From Williamsia sp. DF01-3 (GTDB lineage Bacteria; Actinomycetota; Actinomycetes; Mycobacteriales; Mycobacteriaceae), in the NCBI RefSeq assembly GCF_023051145.1, contig NZ_JALKFS010000005.1, positions 1,975,733-2,039,732 on the forward strand: a stretch of 64,000 nt of DNA. The letters are read 5' to 3'. The notes below the pieces were generated by a model. That model had not been told where the DNA came from and searched no databases. It was given only the letters and a program-made list of their open reading frames with translations. Made by a program: the position numbers and the translations under genes. Positions 9,693-18,516 of this stretch are shown piece by piece (the first letter of the stretch is position 1; every line of letters begins with the position of its first letter).

Positions 9693-10580
9693 ATGCCTGA
9701 GTTACCTGAGGTGCAGGCCATCGCCGATTACGTTGATGGCCGTGCCGCCGGATTGCCCATCCGACGAGTCGACGTGGCGTCGCTGGCAGTGCTCAAAACG
9801 GCCGACCCGCCGTACACGGCGCTCACCGGCCGCATCGTGGAGTCGGTGGGACGAGTAGGAAAATACCTGGTCATCACCACCGCTGCGACCGACCCCGGCG
9901 ATGTGGACCCCAGGTTGCACCTGATCATCCACCTGTCCCGCGCCGGATGGCTGCGATGGTCGGACAACCTCTCACCCGCCCCGCCGCGCCCCGGGGGAAA
10001 AGGGCCGATCGCACTCCGGGTGCACTGCGGTCTGCCCGGTGAGGGCTTCGACGTCACCGAGGCGGGCACACAGAAACGTCTAGCAGTCTGGTTGGTGCGC
10101 GACCTGGACGAGGTCGAACGGATCAAGACACTCGGTCCGGATGCGCTCGCTCTCAGCCGTGACGAACTCGCCGCCCTGCTCGGCAAGACGAGTGCGCGCA
10201 TCAAGACGGTGATCACCGACCAGCGCACCATCAGCGGTATCGGCAACGCCTACAGCGACGAGATCCTCCACACGGCCAAGCTGTCGCCGTTCGCGACCGC
10301 AAAGGGGTTGTCGGCTACCCAGATCGACGAGCTCTACGCCGTGATCCACGAAGTGCTCGAAGGTGCCATCGGCCGTCTCGAGGGGCAAGAGGTCGCGCGG
10401 CTCAAAGGCGAGAAGCGGTCCGGGTTGCGAGTGCATGCGCGAACAGGTCTGCCGTGTCCGGTGTGTGGTGACACTGTGCGAGAGGTGTCCTTCACCGACC
10501 GCTCCTTTCAGTACTGCCCCACGTGCCAAACCGGCGGCAAGGTGCTGGCCGATCGCCGGATGTCACGACTGCTCAAGTGA
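9693..10580 (+). CDS. Fpg/Nei-family DNA glycosylase
   Basis: This 295-residue base-excision repair enzyme begins MPELPEVQ, which supplies the catalytic Pro2 and Glu3. The helix-two-turn-helix region includes the RTISGIGNAYSDEI loop. The chain ends in a zinc finger built from CPVCG and CPTC pairs. It should excise oxidised bases and nick the strand. Position just upstream of an SDR and pgi matches M. tuberculosis Rv0944 (fpg2), which as I recall is truncated there; this copy looks complete. Its stop overlaps the GTG of the next gene. Confidence 0.9.
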   Translation: MPELPEVQAIADYVDGRAAGLPIRRVDVASLAVLKTADPPYTALTGRIVESVGRVGKYLVITTAATDPGDVDPRLHLIIHLSRAGWLRWSDNLSPAPPRPGGKGPIALRVHCGLPGEGFDVTEAGTQKRLAVWLVRDLDEVERIKTLGPDALALSRDELAALLGKTSARIKTVITDQRTISGIGNAYSDEILHTAKLSPFATAKGLSATQIDELYAVIHEVLEGAIGRLEGQEVARLKGEKRSGLRVHARTGLPCPVCGDTVREVSFTDRSFQYCPTCQTGGKVLADRRMSRLLK

Positions 10581-11692
10581 CCACATCCGACAGATCGGCC
10601 CGTGTCCACCGCCGTGAGAACGGGACGGACCCACTGCCATCCGGCCTGCGGCTCAACGAGATCCAGTTCATGGCGACGCACAACTCCAGTCATCAGCTGA
10701 TGCCGCCGGACGAACGGTTCACCTGGTTGATGGGATCGAACCTCGACTCCTACCGATATGAACACCTGCCGTTGGACCGTCAGCTCGGCGAGCAGGCGGT
10801 ACGGGGCCTCGAGCTGGATCTGTATCCCGACCCACAGGGCGGCTTGTACCGCCATCCGCTGGCCAGGCGGTGGCGTCGCCGTGGTCCACGCCCCGAGAGT
10901 CTGTGGGATGAGCCTGGTTTCAAGGTGATGCACGGTCCCGACGCCGACTACCGCACCAGTTGCCCGACGCTGACCGGCGCCCTGCAGACCATCAGTGCAT
11001 GGTCCACGTCGAACCCCGGTCATGTCCCCATCGTTGTTCAACTCGAACTGAAAGGGTCGTGGCCGTGGGCACGGCTGACCGGTGGCGCCCGGGTACCCCG
11101 CTGGACGACAACGGTTCTCGACGACCTCGACCGGGAGATCCGGGCTGTGTTCGCCGACCATCGGATCATCACTCCGGACCGGGTGCGCGGTGACGCCGAG
11201 ACGCTGGAACATGCCGTGCTCACAAGCGGCTGGCCACGTCTCGACGATGTCCGGGGGCACGTGATGTTCTTCCTCGACTACGGCGACAACACCTACGTCC
11301 GGGACAACTATCGAGCGGGCCGACCCAACCTGGAGGGGCGGGTGGCATTCACCACTCCGCCTCCTGCCGAGCCGGATTCGGCGTTCATCATGGTGAATGA
11401 TCCACGAGGCGCGAACGGTGCTCACATCACCGACCTCGTGCGCCGCGGATACCTGGTGCGCACCCGCTCCGACGACCCGGTCTCGACTGCGAAGGCGAAC
11501 CAGCACAATCGGGTGGCTGCCGCACTGGACTCGGGCGCGCACATGGTCAGCACCGACTTCCCGCAACCCGGTCTGGCTTTTCGCTGGGGTGATGGCGAGT
11601 TCAGAGCGCAGCTTCCCGGTGGTGCGCCGGTTCGGGTCAACCCGTCCGTCGTCACCGGCGTAGGGCGGGGCCAGGTAAGTTCACGGCCATGA
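10577..11692 (+). CDS. PI-PLC-like phosphodiesterase (SaPLC1-like)
   Basis: This 371-residue protein has the two-histidine layout of the calcium-dependent phosphatidylinositol phospholipase C barrel: MATHNSSHQ near residue 34 and FKVMHGPDADYRT later. It also has GLELDLYPD, VQLELK and FFLDYGDN, which place acidic metal ligands as in the actinobacterial branch. No signal peptide is visible, so it is probably cytoplasmic and its substrate is uncertain. Start GTG 10577 overlaps the glycosylase stop, and its own stop overlaps the next ATG, making a tightly coupled three-gene unit. Confidence 0.78.
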   Translation: MTTSDRSARVHRRENGTDPLPSGLRLNEIQFMATHNSSHQLMPPDERFTWLMGSNLDSYRYEHLPLDRQLGEQAVRGLELDLYPDPQGGLYRHPLARRWRRRGPRPESLWDEPGFKVMHGPDADYRTSCPTLTGALQTISAWSTSNPGHVPIVVQLELKGSWPWARLTGGARVPRWTTTVLDDLDREIRAVFADHRIITPDRVRGDAETLEHAVLTSGWPRLDDVRGHVMFFLDYGDNTYVRDNYRAGRPNLEGRVAFTTPPPAEPDSAFIMVNDPRGANGAHITDLVRRGYLVRTRSDDPVSTAKANQHNRVAAALDSGAHMVSTDFPQPGLAFRWGDGEFRAQLPGGAPVRVNPSVVTGVGRGQVSSRP

Positions 11693-12428
11693 CACGCAAC
11701 AAGATCCTGATCACGGGCGCCAGTTCGGGATTGGGCGAGGGAATGGCCAAAGCCTATGCCGCGCAGGGTCGTGACCTGGCGTTGTGCGCCCGCCGTATCG
11801 ACCGCCTCGAAGACCTGCAGACCGAGCTCTCCGGGCGGGGCGGCCGTGTTGCGGTGGCCCAACTGGACGTGACAGACACCGCATCGGTGCCCATCGCGTT
11901 CCGGCGGTTGCGCGACGACCTCGGCGGGCTCGACCGTGTCATCGTCAACGCAGGCCTGGGTAAAGGCGCCCCACTGGGCACCGGCAAGGCCCACGCCAAC
12001 ATCGAGACCGTACAGACCAACCTGATCGGCGCGCTGGCACAGATCGAGGCCGCGATGGAGATCTTCCGGGCGCAGGATGCGGGCCACCTCGTCCTGATCA
12101 GTTCGATGAGTGCGGTCCGAGGTCTGCCCAAGGCGCAAGCCGCGTACTCGGCATCGAAGGCGGGTCTGTCGGCTCTGGGTGAGGGATTACAGGCCGAGCT
12201 CGCGGGTTCGCCGATCAAGGTCAGTGTGATCTTGCCCGGTACATCTCCACGGACATCAATGCGGGGGTGAAGACCAAGCTGATGGCCGACAGAGACAGCG
12301 GCGTGCAGGCTTTGGTCGCCGCGATCGAGTCGGAACGCGCTCGTGCCGTGGTGCCGCGGTGGCCGTGGACCGGGATCGATCTGGCGCTGCGTCATCTCCC
12401 GGCCGGGATCACCCGCAGGTTGCTCTGA
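11689..12428 (+). CDS. SDR family oxidoreductase, frameshifted in this sequence
   Basis: It starts ILITGASSGLGEGMAKAYA with ISSMSAVRG and YSASKAG as the catalytic Ser and Tyr-x-x-x-Lys. After VSVILPG the frame breaks at the GG at 12238-12239. One added base gives PGYISTDINAG followed by about 60 more residues ending GITRRLL, the normal SDR length of about 246. Position before pgi matches M. tuberculosis Rv0945. It is coupled to the PI-PLC-like gene by an ATGA overlap. Substrate unknown. Confidence 0.82.
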
Positions 12429-12490
12429 CACGTTTATGCTCGCCGCAGGCAGTGGCCTGTGGAACACAATCGGGGTCGGAGGTCGGCTAG

Positions 12491-13165
12491 GTGCGCGTTC
12501 TGGTGGTGGAGGACGACGTCCGCGCGGCAGAGACAGTTCGCCGGATGCTGGTCAGTGACGGGTGGAGTGTGGTGATCGCCCGCGACGGGGCCGACGGCCT
12601 GTGGCAGGCGACCGAGAACGAGTTCGACGTCATGGTGCTCGACATCATGCTGCCGGAGATGAACGGCTACCAGGTGATCAAAGCACTGCGTGCGCGGGAG
12701 ATCTGGACGCCGGTGCTCATGCTGTCCGCCAAGGATGGTGAATACGACCAGGCAGAGGCGTTGGATTACGGCGCCGACGACTACCTGGTGAAGCCATTTT
12801 CCGTGGTGGTTCTCAAGGCGCGTCTGCGTGCTCTGCTGCGCCGCGGAGGCAAGGAGCGACCGGCCGTTCTCTCCGCCGGAACCCTGCGGCTCGATCCCTC
12901 CGACCACGGGGTGACCCGTGACGGCGAGCCGATCAAACTCACACCGCGCGAATACTCGGTGCTCGAGTTCCTGATGCGCAACAAGGGTCGTGTTGTCACG
13001 AAAACGCAGATCATGCAAGCGATCTGGGACGACAACTACGGCGGGGACGTGAACATCGTCGAGGTGTACGTGCGTTACCTCCGCAAGCGCATCGACGTCC
13101 CTTTCGGACTGGAATCAATCCGCACTGTGCGCGGATCCGGATACTGCCTGTCCGACGACCAGTGA
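12491..13165 (+). CDS. OmpR-family response regulator
   Basis: This 224-residue two-domain regulator has a receiver domain (acidic VVEDD, phospho-acceptor in MVLDIMLPEMNG near residue 52, and the conserved lysine in DDYLVKPF). A winged-helix DNA-binding domain follows (LTPREYSVLEFL, RKRIDVP, IRTVRGSGY). The start is GTG 12491. Its partner is very likely the histidine kinase on the other strand, whose 3' end overlaps this one by 51 bp. Most partner pairs are co-directional, so this convergent arrangement is unusual. Confidence 0.9.
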   Translation: MRVLVVEDDVRAAETVRRMLVSDGWSVVIARDGADGLWQATENEFDVMVLDIMLPEMNGYQVIKALRAREIWTPVLMLSAKDGEYDQAEALDYGADDYLVKPFSVVVLKARLRALLRRGGKERPAVLSAGTLRLDPSDHGVTRDGEPIKLTPREYSVLEFLMRNKGRVVTKTQIMQAIWDDNYGGDVNIVEVYVRYLRKRIDVPFGLESIRTVRGSGYCLSDDQ

Positions 13166-14605
13166 CGGCTCGGGGCTGCCGGCGGCGGCCTTGCCGGTTT
13201 CGGCCGCAATGGTGGTCTCGGTCCGGATCGTGATGCTGAAGGTGGCCCCGCCGCCCGGCGTGTCCGACACGGCGATGAATCCGCCGTGCGCCCGCGCGAT
13301 CTCGGCCGCGATGGGCAGACCCAGCCCCGATCCGCCGGAGTGCCGGCCGCGATCATCGCCGTGGCGGTAGAAGCGATCGAAGATCTTGGCGCGAGCGTCC
13401 GCCGGTACACCGGGGCCGTCGTCGGCCACCTCGATCGTGGCGGTGCCCGCCTCGACGTCCTCGCTCATCGACAGCGTGATCGTGGTGTTCGCGTGGTGAG
13501 AAGCGTTGTCGGTCACGTTGCGGACCGCGCGGGTCAATTTCTCCGAATCGCCGATCACCCGGATGGGCGTCACCTCCGCGACCACTGTTGCCAACCCGAG
13601 TGAGCGCAGCCGTTGAGCCTCGGCGCCGACGATGTCGTCGAGGTCGACCTCGTCGACGATCAACGGGATACCGCGCTCATCCGCACGTGCCAGGAGCAGT
13701 AGATCTGCGACCATGGTCTTCATTCGCAAGGCTTCGGGAAGCAGGATCGTGCGAACGGTGTCGACGTCCACGGCGGAGTCGGTGTCATCGGCGAGGTCGA
13801 GGATGCCCACCAATGTGGTGAGCGGCGAGCGCAATTCGTGGGAGGCGTCGCCCACGAACTGCAGCTGACTGTCCCGGCTCTGCTCGAGCCGTTCGAGCAT
13901 CGTGTTCATGGTGGAAGCCAGCCGGGTCACCTGATCGTCGGTGGTGGGCACCGGAACCCGCCGGCTCAGATCCGAACTCGTGATGGCCTCGACCTGCTCG
14001 GTGATGCGGGTGACCGGCCGAAGCGCGCGGCCGACGAAGTAGTACACCGCCGCACCCGCGATCAGGATGATCAGTGGGAACTCGATCGCGAGAATCACTG
14101 CGGTGCCGCGCAACCCGGACAGGTAGGGCTGCTTCGAGACCGCGGTGATCACGTTGTAGTCGACACCTTGCCACCGGGCGCCGGTCACCTGTCCGCAGTA
14201 CGTCCCGGATCGGCCGGGAACCTCGACGTCGAAACGCTCGGTCTTCCACCATCCAGGGGAGACGGGGTAGATGGGATCTTCGTCGGAGTCGGGCGAGCTG
14301 AACACCACGACGCCGTTCGCGTTCACCACCTGGATGATGTCCACGCCCGTGGTGGGGGCGAGCAACCGGGGTGCGATGTTGCCGATGCCACCTTCGTCGA
14401 TCTGGCGGGCTATCTCGTACGACCGTGAACCCGTCGACTCGTACATCGTGCGGTCCTGGTGGCGGTGCAACATGTACAGCATCAGGGCGCCACCGGTCAT
14501 CAGCGCAAGCGCAACGATGATGGTCGCGACGACGGTGGAGCGCATACGCACTCCCTGATCGCGGCGGAACATCGCACGGACACCGCGTATCCTGTCGGCT
14601 GACAC
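13115..14605 (-). CDS. Membrane sensor histidine kinase
   Basis: This 496-residue kinase has a short cytoplasmic start, a first membrane segment (VVATIIVALALMTGGALML), an extracytoplasmic sensor of about 120 residues and a second segment near 175-195. It continues with a HAMP linker and the kinase core: DASHELRSPLTT with the phosphorylated histidine, AVRNVTDNASHH, ADDGPGVP, IFDRFYR and GGSGLGLPIA. It should signal to the convergent OmpR-type regulator. The tail after the ATP lid is extended and Ala/Ser-rich, and its last 17 codons lie on the regulator gene. The signal sensed is unknown. Confidence 0.9.
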   Translation of the reverse strand: MSADRIRGVRAMFRRDQGVRMRSTVVATIIVALALMTGGALMLYMLHRHQDRTMYESTGSRSYEIARQIDEGGIGNIAPRLLAPTTGVDIIQVVNANGVVVFSSPDSDEDPIYPVSPGWWKTERFDVEVPGRSGTYCGQVTGARWQGVDYNVITAVSKQPYLSGLRGTAVILAIEFPLIILIAGAAVYYFVGRALRPVTRITEQVEAITSSDLSRRVPVPTTDDQVTRLASTMNTMLERLEQSRDSQLQFVGDASHELRSPLTTLVGILDLADDTDSAVDVDTVRTILLPEALRMKTMVADLLLLARADERGIPLIVDEVDLDDIVGAEAQRLRSLGLATVVAEVTPIRVIGDSEKLTRAVRNVTDNASHHANTTITLSMSEDVEAGTATIEVADDGPGVPADARAKIFDRFYRHGDDRGRHSGGSGLGLPIAAEIARAHGGFIAVSDTPGGGATFSITIRTETTIAAETGKAAAGSPEPSLVVGQAVSGSAHSAD

Positions 14606-14745
14606 CTGTACCGAACTCCTTGCTGAGGGCTGCCTCGATGGTAGGTGGGCCGTTCATCGCAGGCCAACGGGAGCTTTCAGCGGATCTTCAGGCGAACACC
14701 CCACACGCGTGGGCGGATGGCACGGAGCTCGGTCGCGACGGTCGA

Positions 14746-15408
14746 TCAGCTGGTCGGAACGGCCGAACCGGAGGGGGCCACGGGGGATCCGTCCGACCAC
14801 ACCACGGGTGCGGACTTGTAGTCGAATGGTTCCTCTCCGGTGTCGGCCCAGTAGATCACCCTGCTCAGCTGTGTGCCCGGATCGGCTAGCGCCACAAGGC
14901 ACGTGGCGAACGACTGACCCTTGGTCAACGTCTGTGGCCGTTCGGCCGCCTGGCATTTGGCGAACCCGTCCGGCGGTGTGAGGGTGAGTGCCGGCGTGAC
15001 CCCGTCCGCGCTGCCCGCGAACCCCGCCGTCGACATCGTGTTGCGCTGACGGTCGACGGCTTGGGTGATGGTGAGGCGCACGTAGAAGGGTGTGCCGCCC
15101 TGAGTGAACGACTCCGGCAGATCACCGTCGGCTCCGGGCTCGATGCCGGTGACCGTGAACCCGGCCAACTGCTGCTCGGGGCGAAACGCATCGGCCGGTA
15201 GAACCGCTGTCTGCGACCACTGCAGCGAGTCGCCGGGTTCGGTCCGCTTCGGAGGTCCGGCAGGCAGGGTGACGTCGGCGGAGACCGGCACGGTGACGCT
15301 CGGACTCGCGGGCGCCGGATCTTTCGCGTCACCACTGCTCGAACAACCGGCCAGGGCGATGGCGACTGCGCTGAGGGCTGCAATGACCACAGTGGAACGC
15401 ACACTCAT
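14746..15408 (-). CDS. Putative lipoprotein
   Basis: This 220-residue protein has a type II signal peptide and an LAGC lipobox near residues 19-22, then a Ser/Pro/Val-rich linker of about 25 residues and a single globular domain. Two cysteines in that domain (GFAKCQAAE and SFATCLVAL) could form a disulfide outside the membrane. I do not recognise the domain. It lies upstream of and on the same strand as the histidine kinase, 140 bp away, so it could supply an extracellular sensing partner. That is inference from position only. Confidence 0.7.
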   Translation of the reverse strand: MSVRSTVVIAALSAVAIALAGCSSSGDAKDPAPASPSVTVPVSADVTLPAGPPKRTEPGDSLQWSQTAVLPADAFRPEQQLAGFTVTGIEPGADGDLPESFTQGGTPFYVRLTITQAVDRQRNTMSTAGFAGSADGVTPALTLTPPDGFAKCQAAERPQTLTKGQSFATCLVALADPGTQLSRVIYWADTGEEPFDYKSAPVVWSDGSPVAPSGSAVPTS

Positions 15409-15460
15409 GCGGTGATCGTAAGTGCTGGACGCCGGTGACGGGCGACGTAGGGTGAGCGGT

Positions 15461-15994
15461 ATGGGTAAACGAAAGGGCGAGGTCTACGGGCGCGGCGCAT
15501 TCCAGCTCTACGGCAGCGAACGCCAAGTTCGCATGAGTGATCTGCTCTGCGATGTCTTCGGTCGCGACGACATCACCTGCTACGCGGGCGATTGGCGGGG
15601 CATCCTCTACTTCACCCTCGACGAGGAACCGGACGTGGCCCCCGATCAGGTCTTCGGCTTCGACCCGTCGACCGGCGACAGCGGCGAACTCGCAACGCTT
15701 CCCGAGCTGATGGCGTCCATCGACCGCGGCGACATCACCGAAGCCGTTGACGGCGAAGCTTTCTCGGCGTGGCTCGCCGAGACGGGACACCGCGAGATAC
15801 CGATGGGAACCTGCGCGCCGACAGTGGAACTCGAGTTCATCGGCGGGTCTGCCGACGAACGGGTGACCGAACCCCGTGACGTGGTCACCCACGTGGCGCT
15901 GGCCGCCGTCATCATGGGTCGTCTGGAAGCCCTCGACGTGCAACCAGGCGACCCCATTCCTGACGAGCTGTTCGATCAGGCCCGCTGGGAGTGA
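15461..15994 (+). CDS. Uncharacterised acidic protein
   Basis: This 177-residue soluble protein starts MGKRKGEVYGRGAFQLYGSE. It is rich in Asp and Glu and has no membrane segment or recognised motif; YAGDWRGILYFTLDEEPD and TAPTVELEF-like strands suggest an alpha/beta fold. ATG 15461 was preferred over the earlier in-frame start at 15422 because the added residues look non-coding. It is divergent from the lipoprotein gene and ends 3 bp from the convergent MscS gene. Function not assigned. Confidence 0.6.
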   Translation: MGKRKGEVYGRGAFQLYGSERQVRMSDLLCDVFGRDDITCYAGDWRGILYFTLDEEPDVAPDQVFGFDPSTGDSGELATLPELMASIDRGDITEAVDGEAFSAWLAETGHREIPMGTCAPTVELEFIGGSADERVTEPRDVVTHVALAAVIMGRLEALDVQPGDPIPDELFDQARWE

Positions 15995-15997
15995 CGG

Positions 15998-16972
15998 CTA
16001 GGAGCCCGGAGCCCCGCCGGCGCTGACGAGTGCCGACGGGCCCAGCTCCCGGCCATTGGGGTACGGCAGACGAATGTCGTTCGCCTCGTACGCTTCCAAG
16101 ATCTGCTTGCGGACGCGACGCTGCAGTGACCACTGCGCGTTCGGTCGGGTCTTGATGAGCACTCGCAAGGTAACCATGTCCGCCGAGATCTCTTGCACAC
16201 CGAGCATTTCGGGTGCGCCGAGTACGTCCCGGGCGGTGGATTCGTCGGCCACTGCCTCGTGCGCGGCGTCGAGTGTGACCTGTTCGGCGCGTTCGAGATC
16301 GACGTTGTGGGCAATGGGCACCTCGACCCGGGCCACGGCGTAGTCCTGGCTCATGTTGCCGACCCGGACGATCTCGCCGTTGCGGACGTACCAGAGGGTT
16401 CCATCGATGTCCCGGACGGTGGTGACACGCAACCCCACGGTTTCCACCTCGCCGATGGCTTCACCGAGGTCGACGATGTCGCCGACTCCGTACTGATCTT
16501 CGAGCAGCATGAAGACGCCCGAGACGAAATCCCGGACCAGGTTCTGGGCACCGAAACCGATGGCCAGACCGACAAGTCCGGCGGAGGCGAGAAACGGTGC
16601 GATGTTCACCTGCACCACGCTCAAGCAGGTGAGCACCACCCACACCAGGATGAGGATCGAGGCTGTGGATTTGAGTACCGAGCCGATTGTCTCGGCCCGT
16701 TGTTGTCGCCGCTCGATCACCTGGGGATCACGCAGCGCCTTGGGGGTTCGTTCGCGCAGGTGGCGCACGATCGCGGGCTTCTGGTGTGCATCACCGTCAC
16801 CGGTGGCCCGTGGCCGCCGGGTGGCGCGGTCGATCACTCGGTGTGCCACATACCTGACGGCCAGGCCGGCCAGGACATAGATCACAATCCGGATGGGGTT
16901 CTCGATCAGCCAAAGTCGGTTGGTATCAGTCCATTCGAACGCCGAGTGGACCTCGGAGGCGGAAAAACTCAT
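15998..16972 (-). CDS. MscS-family mechanosensitive channel
   Basis: This small-conductance channel of 324 residues has three hydrophobic helices followed by the MscS pore/beta domain signature GLAIGFGAQNLVRDFVSG and GDIVDLGEAIGEVE. It should open under membrane tension during osmotic downshift. A basic insertion between the first and second helices (HRVIDRATRRPRATG and following) is typical of actinobacterial versions. ATG 16972 gives the usual start just before the first helix. The reading frame is open to 17161 but that part overlaps the divergent ArsR promoter. Confidence 0.88.
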   Translation of the reverse strand: MSFSASEVHSAFEWTDTNRLWLIENPIRIVIYVLAGLAVRYVAHRVIDRATRRPRATGDGDAHQKPAIVRHLRERTPKALRDPQVIERRQQRAETIGSVLKSTASILILVWVVLTCLSVVQVNIAPFLASAGLVGLAIGFGAQNLVRDFVSGVFMLLEDQYGVGDIVDLGEAIGEVETVGLRVTTVRDIDGTLWYVRNGEIVRVGNMSQDYAVARVEVPIAHNVDLERAEQVTLDAAHEAVADESTARDVLGAPEMLGVQEISADMVTLRVLIKTRPNAQWSLQRRVRKQILEAYEANDIRLPYPNGRELGPSALVSAGGAPGS

Positions 16973-17112
16973 TGGTCCGACGGTACGTACTTGTGGTCGT
17001 GGGTCAACCCGCAGCGCCGGGTTCGATTCTTTCAACCTGATGGTTGACTCGCGGGGCAACAGCGATCTATCGTGGTTTAAACCGAAGGGTTGAAAGCTGA
17101 GGAAGGGGGCGC

Positions 17113-17472
17113 GTGGTGGATGAGCTATCGCGGATCTTCGCCGCGCTTGCGGATCCGACAAGGCGCGACATGGTGACCAGGCTCTCGGCCGGTGATTCGA
17201 CGGTGAATGAGCTCGCCGACCCTTACCCGATTTCGCTTCAGGCGGTCTACAAGCACCTCAAGGTCCTGGAAAACGCCGGAGTGGTGACACGGCCGCCAGG
17301 GCCCCAGCCCCGGCCCGTTCGACTGGAAGCGGAGGTCTTCGACCTGATGGACCACTGGATCGAGCGGTACCGGCGGCGCGCCGAGGAGCGATACCGCCGT
17401 CTGGACGCGGTCCTTGCGCATGTGAACGACACCGAATCAAGCAACGACGAGCAGAAGGGAAACACGGCATGA
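17113..17472 (+). CDS. ArsR-family transcriptional regulator
   Basis: This 119-residue winged-helix protein starts VDELSRIFAALADPTRRDMV and has the recognition helix ISLQAVYKHLKVLENAG. No metal-binding cysteine motif is present. It belongs to the group that is co-transcribed with SRPBCC proteins. The next gene is one of these and overlaps by 4 bp. It probably represses its own operon. A purine-rich site (GGAAGGGGG) precedes the GTG start. Confidence 0.88.
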   Translation: MVDELSRIFAALADPTRRDMVTRLSAGDSTVNELADPYPISLQAVYKHLKVLENAGVVTRPPGPQPRPVRLEAEVFDLMDHWIERYRRRAEERYRRLDAVLAHVNDTESSNDEQKGNTA

Positions 17473-17951
17473 GCACCACCACCGAAGCGGAGATCGAGGC
17501 GGATCCGAACGTGCCGATCATTCGTATCACCCGCGAGTTCGCGGGCACCCCCGAACAGCTGTTGCGGGCGCACACCGATCCCGAGCTGTTCGCGCAGTGG
17601 ATCGGACCCAGTGCCCTGGACACCCGCATCGACAAATGGGACGCGCGCTCTGGCGGCAGCTGGCGGTTCGTATCCACCCGCGACGGAGAGGAATACGCTT
17701 TTCGCGGCTGCTTCCACGACATCCGGCCGGACCGCATCGTGCAGACATTCACGTATGAAGGTGACCCCGATGGGGTGGCCCTGGAAACCTTGTGGTTCGA
17801 CGACCTCGGGGACGGACGTACCCGGCTGCGCACACAATCGCTGGTGGACAGTTTCGAGGGCCGGGACGCCTGGCTTCGGAGCGGTATGGAGGTCGGGGTC
17901 AACGAGGGATACGCCAAACTCGAGGAGATGCTGACCAGTGACGCTGTCTGA
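17469..17951 (+). CDS. SRPBCC (AHSA1-like) domain protein
   Basis: This 160-residue single-domain helix-grip protein contains IIRITREFAGTPEQLLRAHT, FAQWIGP, GGSWRF and a C-terminal long helix (VNEGYAKLEEML). The fold binds hydrophobic ligands. Pairing with an ArsR regulator and a DinB-type protein is a common actinobacterial operon of unknown physiological role. The ATG overlaps the ArsR stop, and its end overlaps the next start by 14 bp. Confidence 0.87.
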   Translation: MSTTTEAEIEADPNVPIIRITREFAGTPEQLLRAHTDPELFAQWIGPSALDTRIDKWDARSGGSWRFVSTRDGEEYAFRGCFHDIRPDRIVQTFTYEGDPDGVALETLWFDDLGDGRTRLRTQSLVDSFEGRDAWLRSGMEVGVNEGYAKLEEMLTSDAV

Positions 17952-18510
17952 TCAACCAGCCGAACGGCACCGTGAGGTCTGCCGGATCTTCAGCGATCGC
18001 GTCCGGGGCACACAGTCCTGGGACGTGCCGTCACCGGTCGCCGACTGGACTGCCCGAGATGCGGTCCGCCATCTGACGGAGTGGTTCCCACCGTTCCTCG
18101 CCGGTGGCAGCGGTGTACGGCTGCCGTCCGGGCCGAGCGTCGACGACGACCCGGTCGGGGCGTGGCTCACCCAGTGTGACGCCGTGCAGGCGGTGCTCGA
18201 CGACCCGGCGACCGAGGACTCGGTCCTGAGCAATCCGCACATCGGGGACGTACCGCTCGGTCGCGCGATCGACCAGTTCTACACCGCCGACGTGTTCATG
18301 CACACCTGGGACATCGCCCGTGCCACCGGCCAGGATGACCGGTTGGACCCGGCCTTCTGTGCCGCACTGCTGGCCGGAATGGAGCCGGCAGAAGAGATGA
18401 TTCGGTCGTCGGGGCAATACGGCGCCCGCGTGCCGGTGCCCGGCGACGCCGATGCGCAGACGAGACTGCTGGGTTTCATCGGCCGGAACCCGGACTGGAC
18501 GCCGCTCTGA
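17938..18510 (+). CDS. DinB / TIGR03086-like metal-binding protein
   Basis: This 190-residue protein has an N-terminal four-helix DinB-like bundle: ADWTARDAVRHLTEWFPPF supplies one of the usual metal histidines, and DVFMHTWDIARATGQD supplies another. The family is related to mycothiol-dependent enzymes; activity unknown. The start is GTG 17938, inside the preceding gene, so the two are translationally coupled as the third member of the ArsR operon. Confidence 0.8.
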   Translation: MTLSDQPAERHREVCRIFSDRVRGTQSWDVPSPVADWTARDAVRHLTEWFPPFLAGGSGVRLPSGPSVDDDPVGAWLTQCDAVQAVLDDPATEDSVLSNPHIGDVPLGRAIDQFYTADVFMHTWDIARATGQDDRLDPAFCAALLAGMEPAEEMIRSSGQYGARVPVPGDADAQTRLLGFIGRNPDWTPL

Positions 18511-18516
18511 CCTCGA

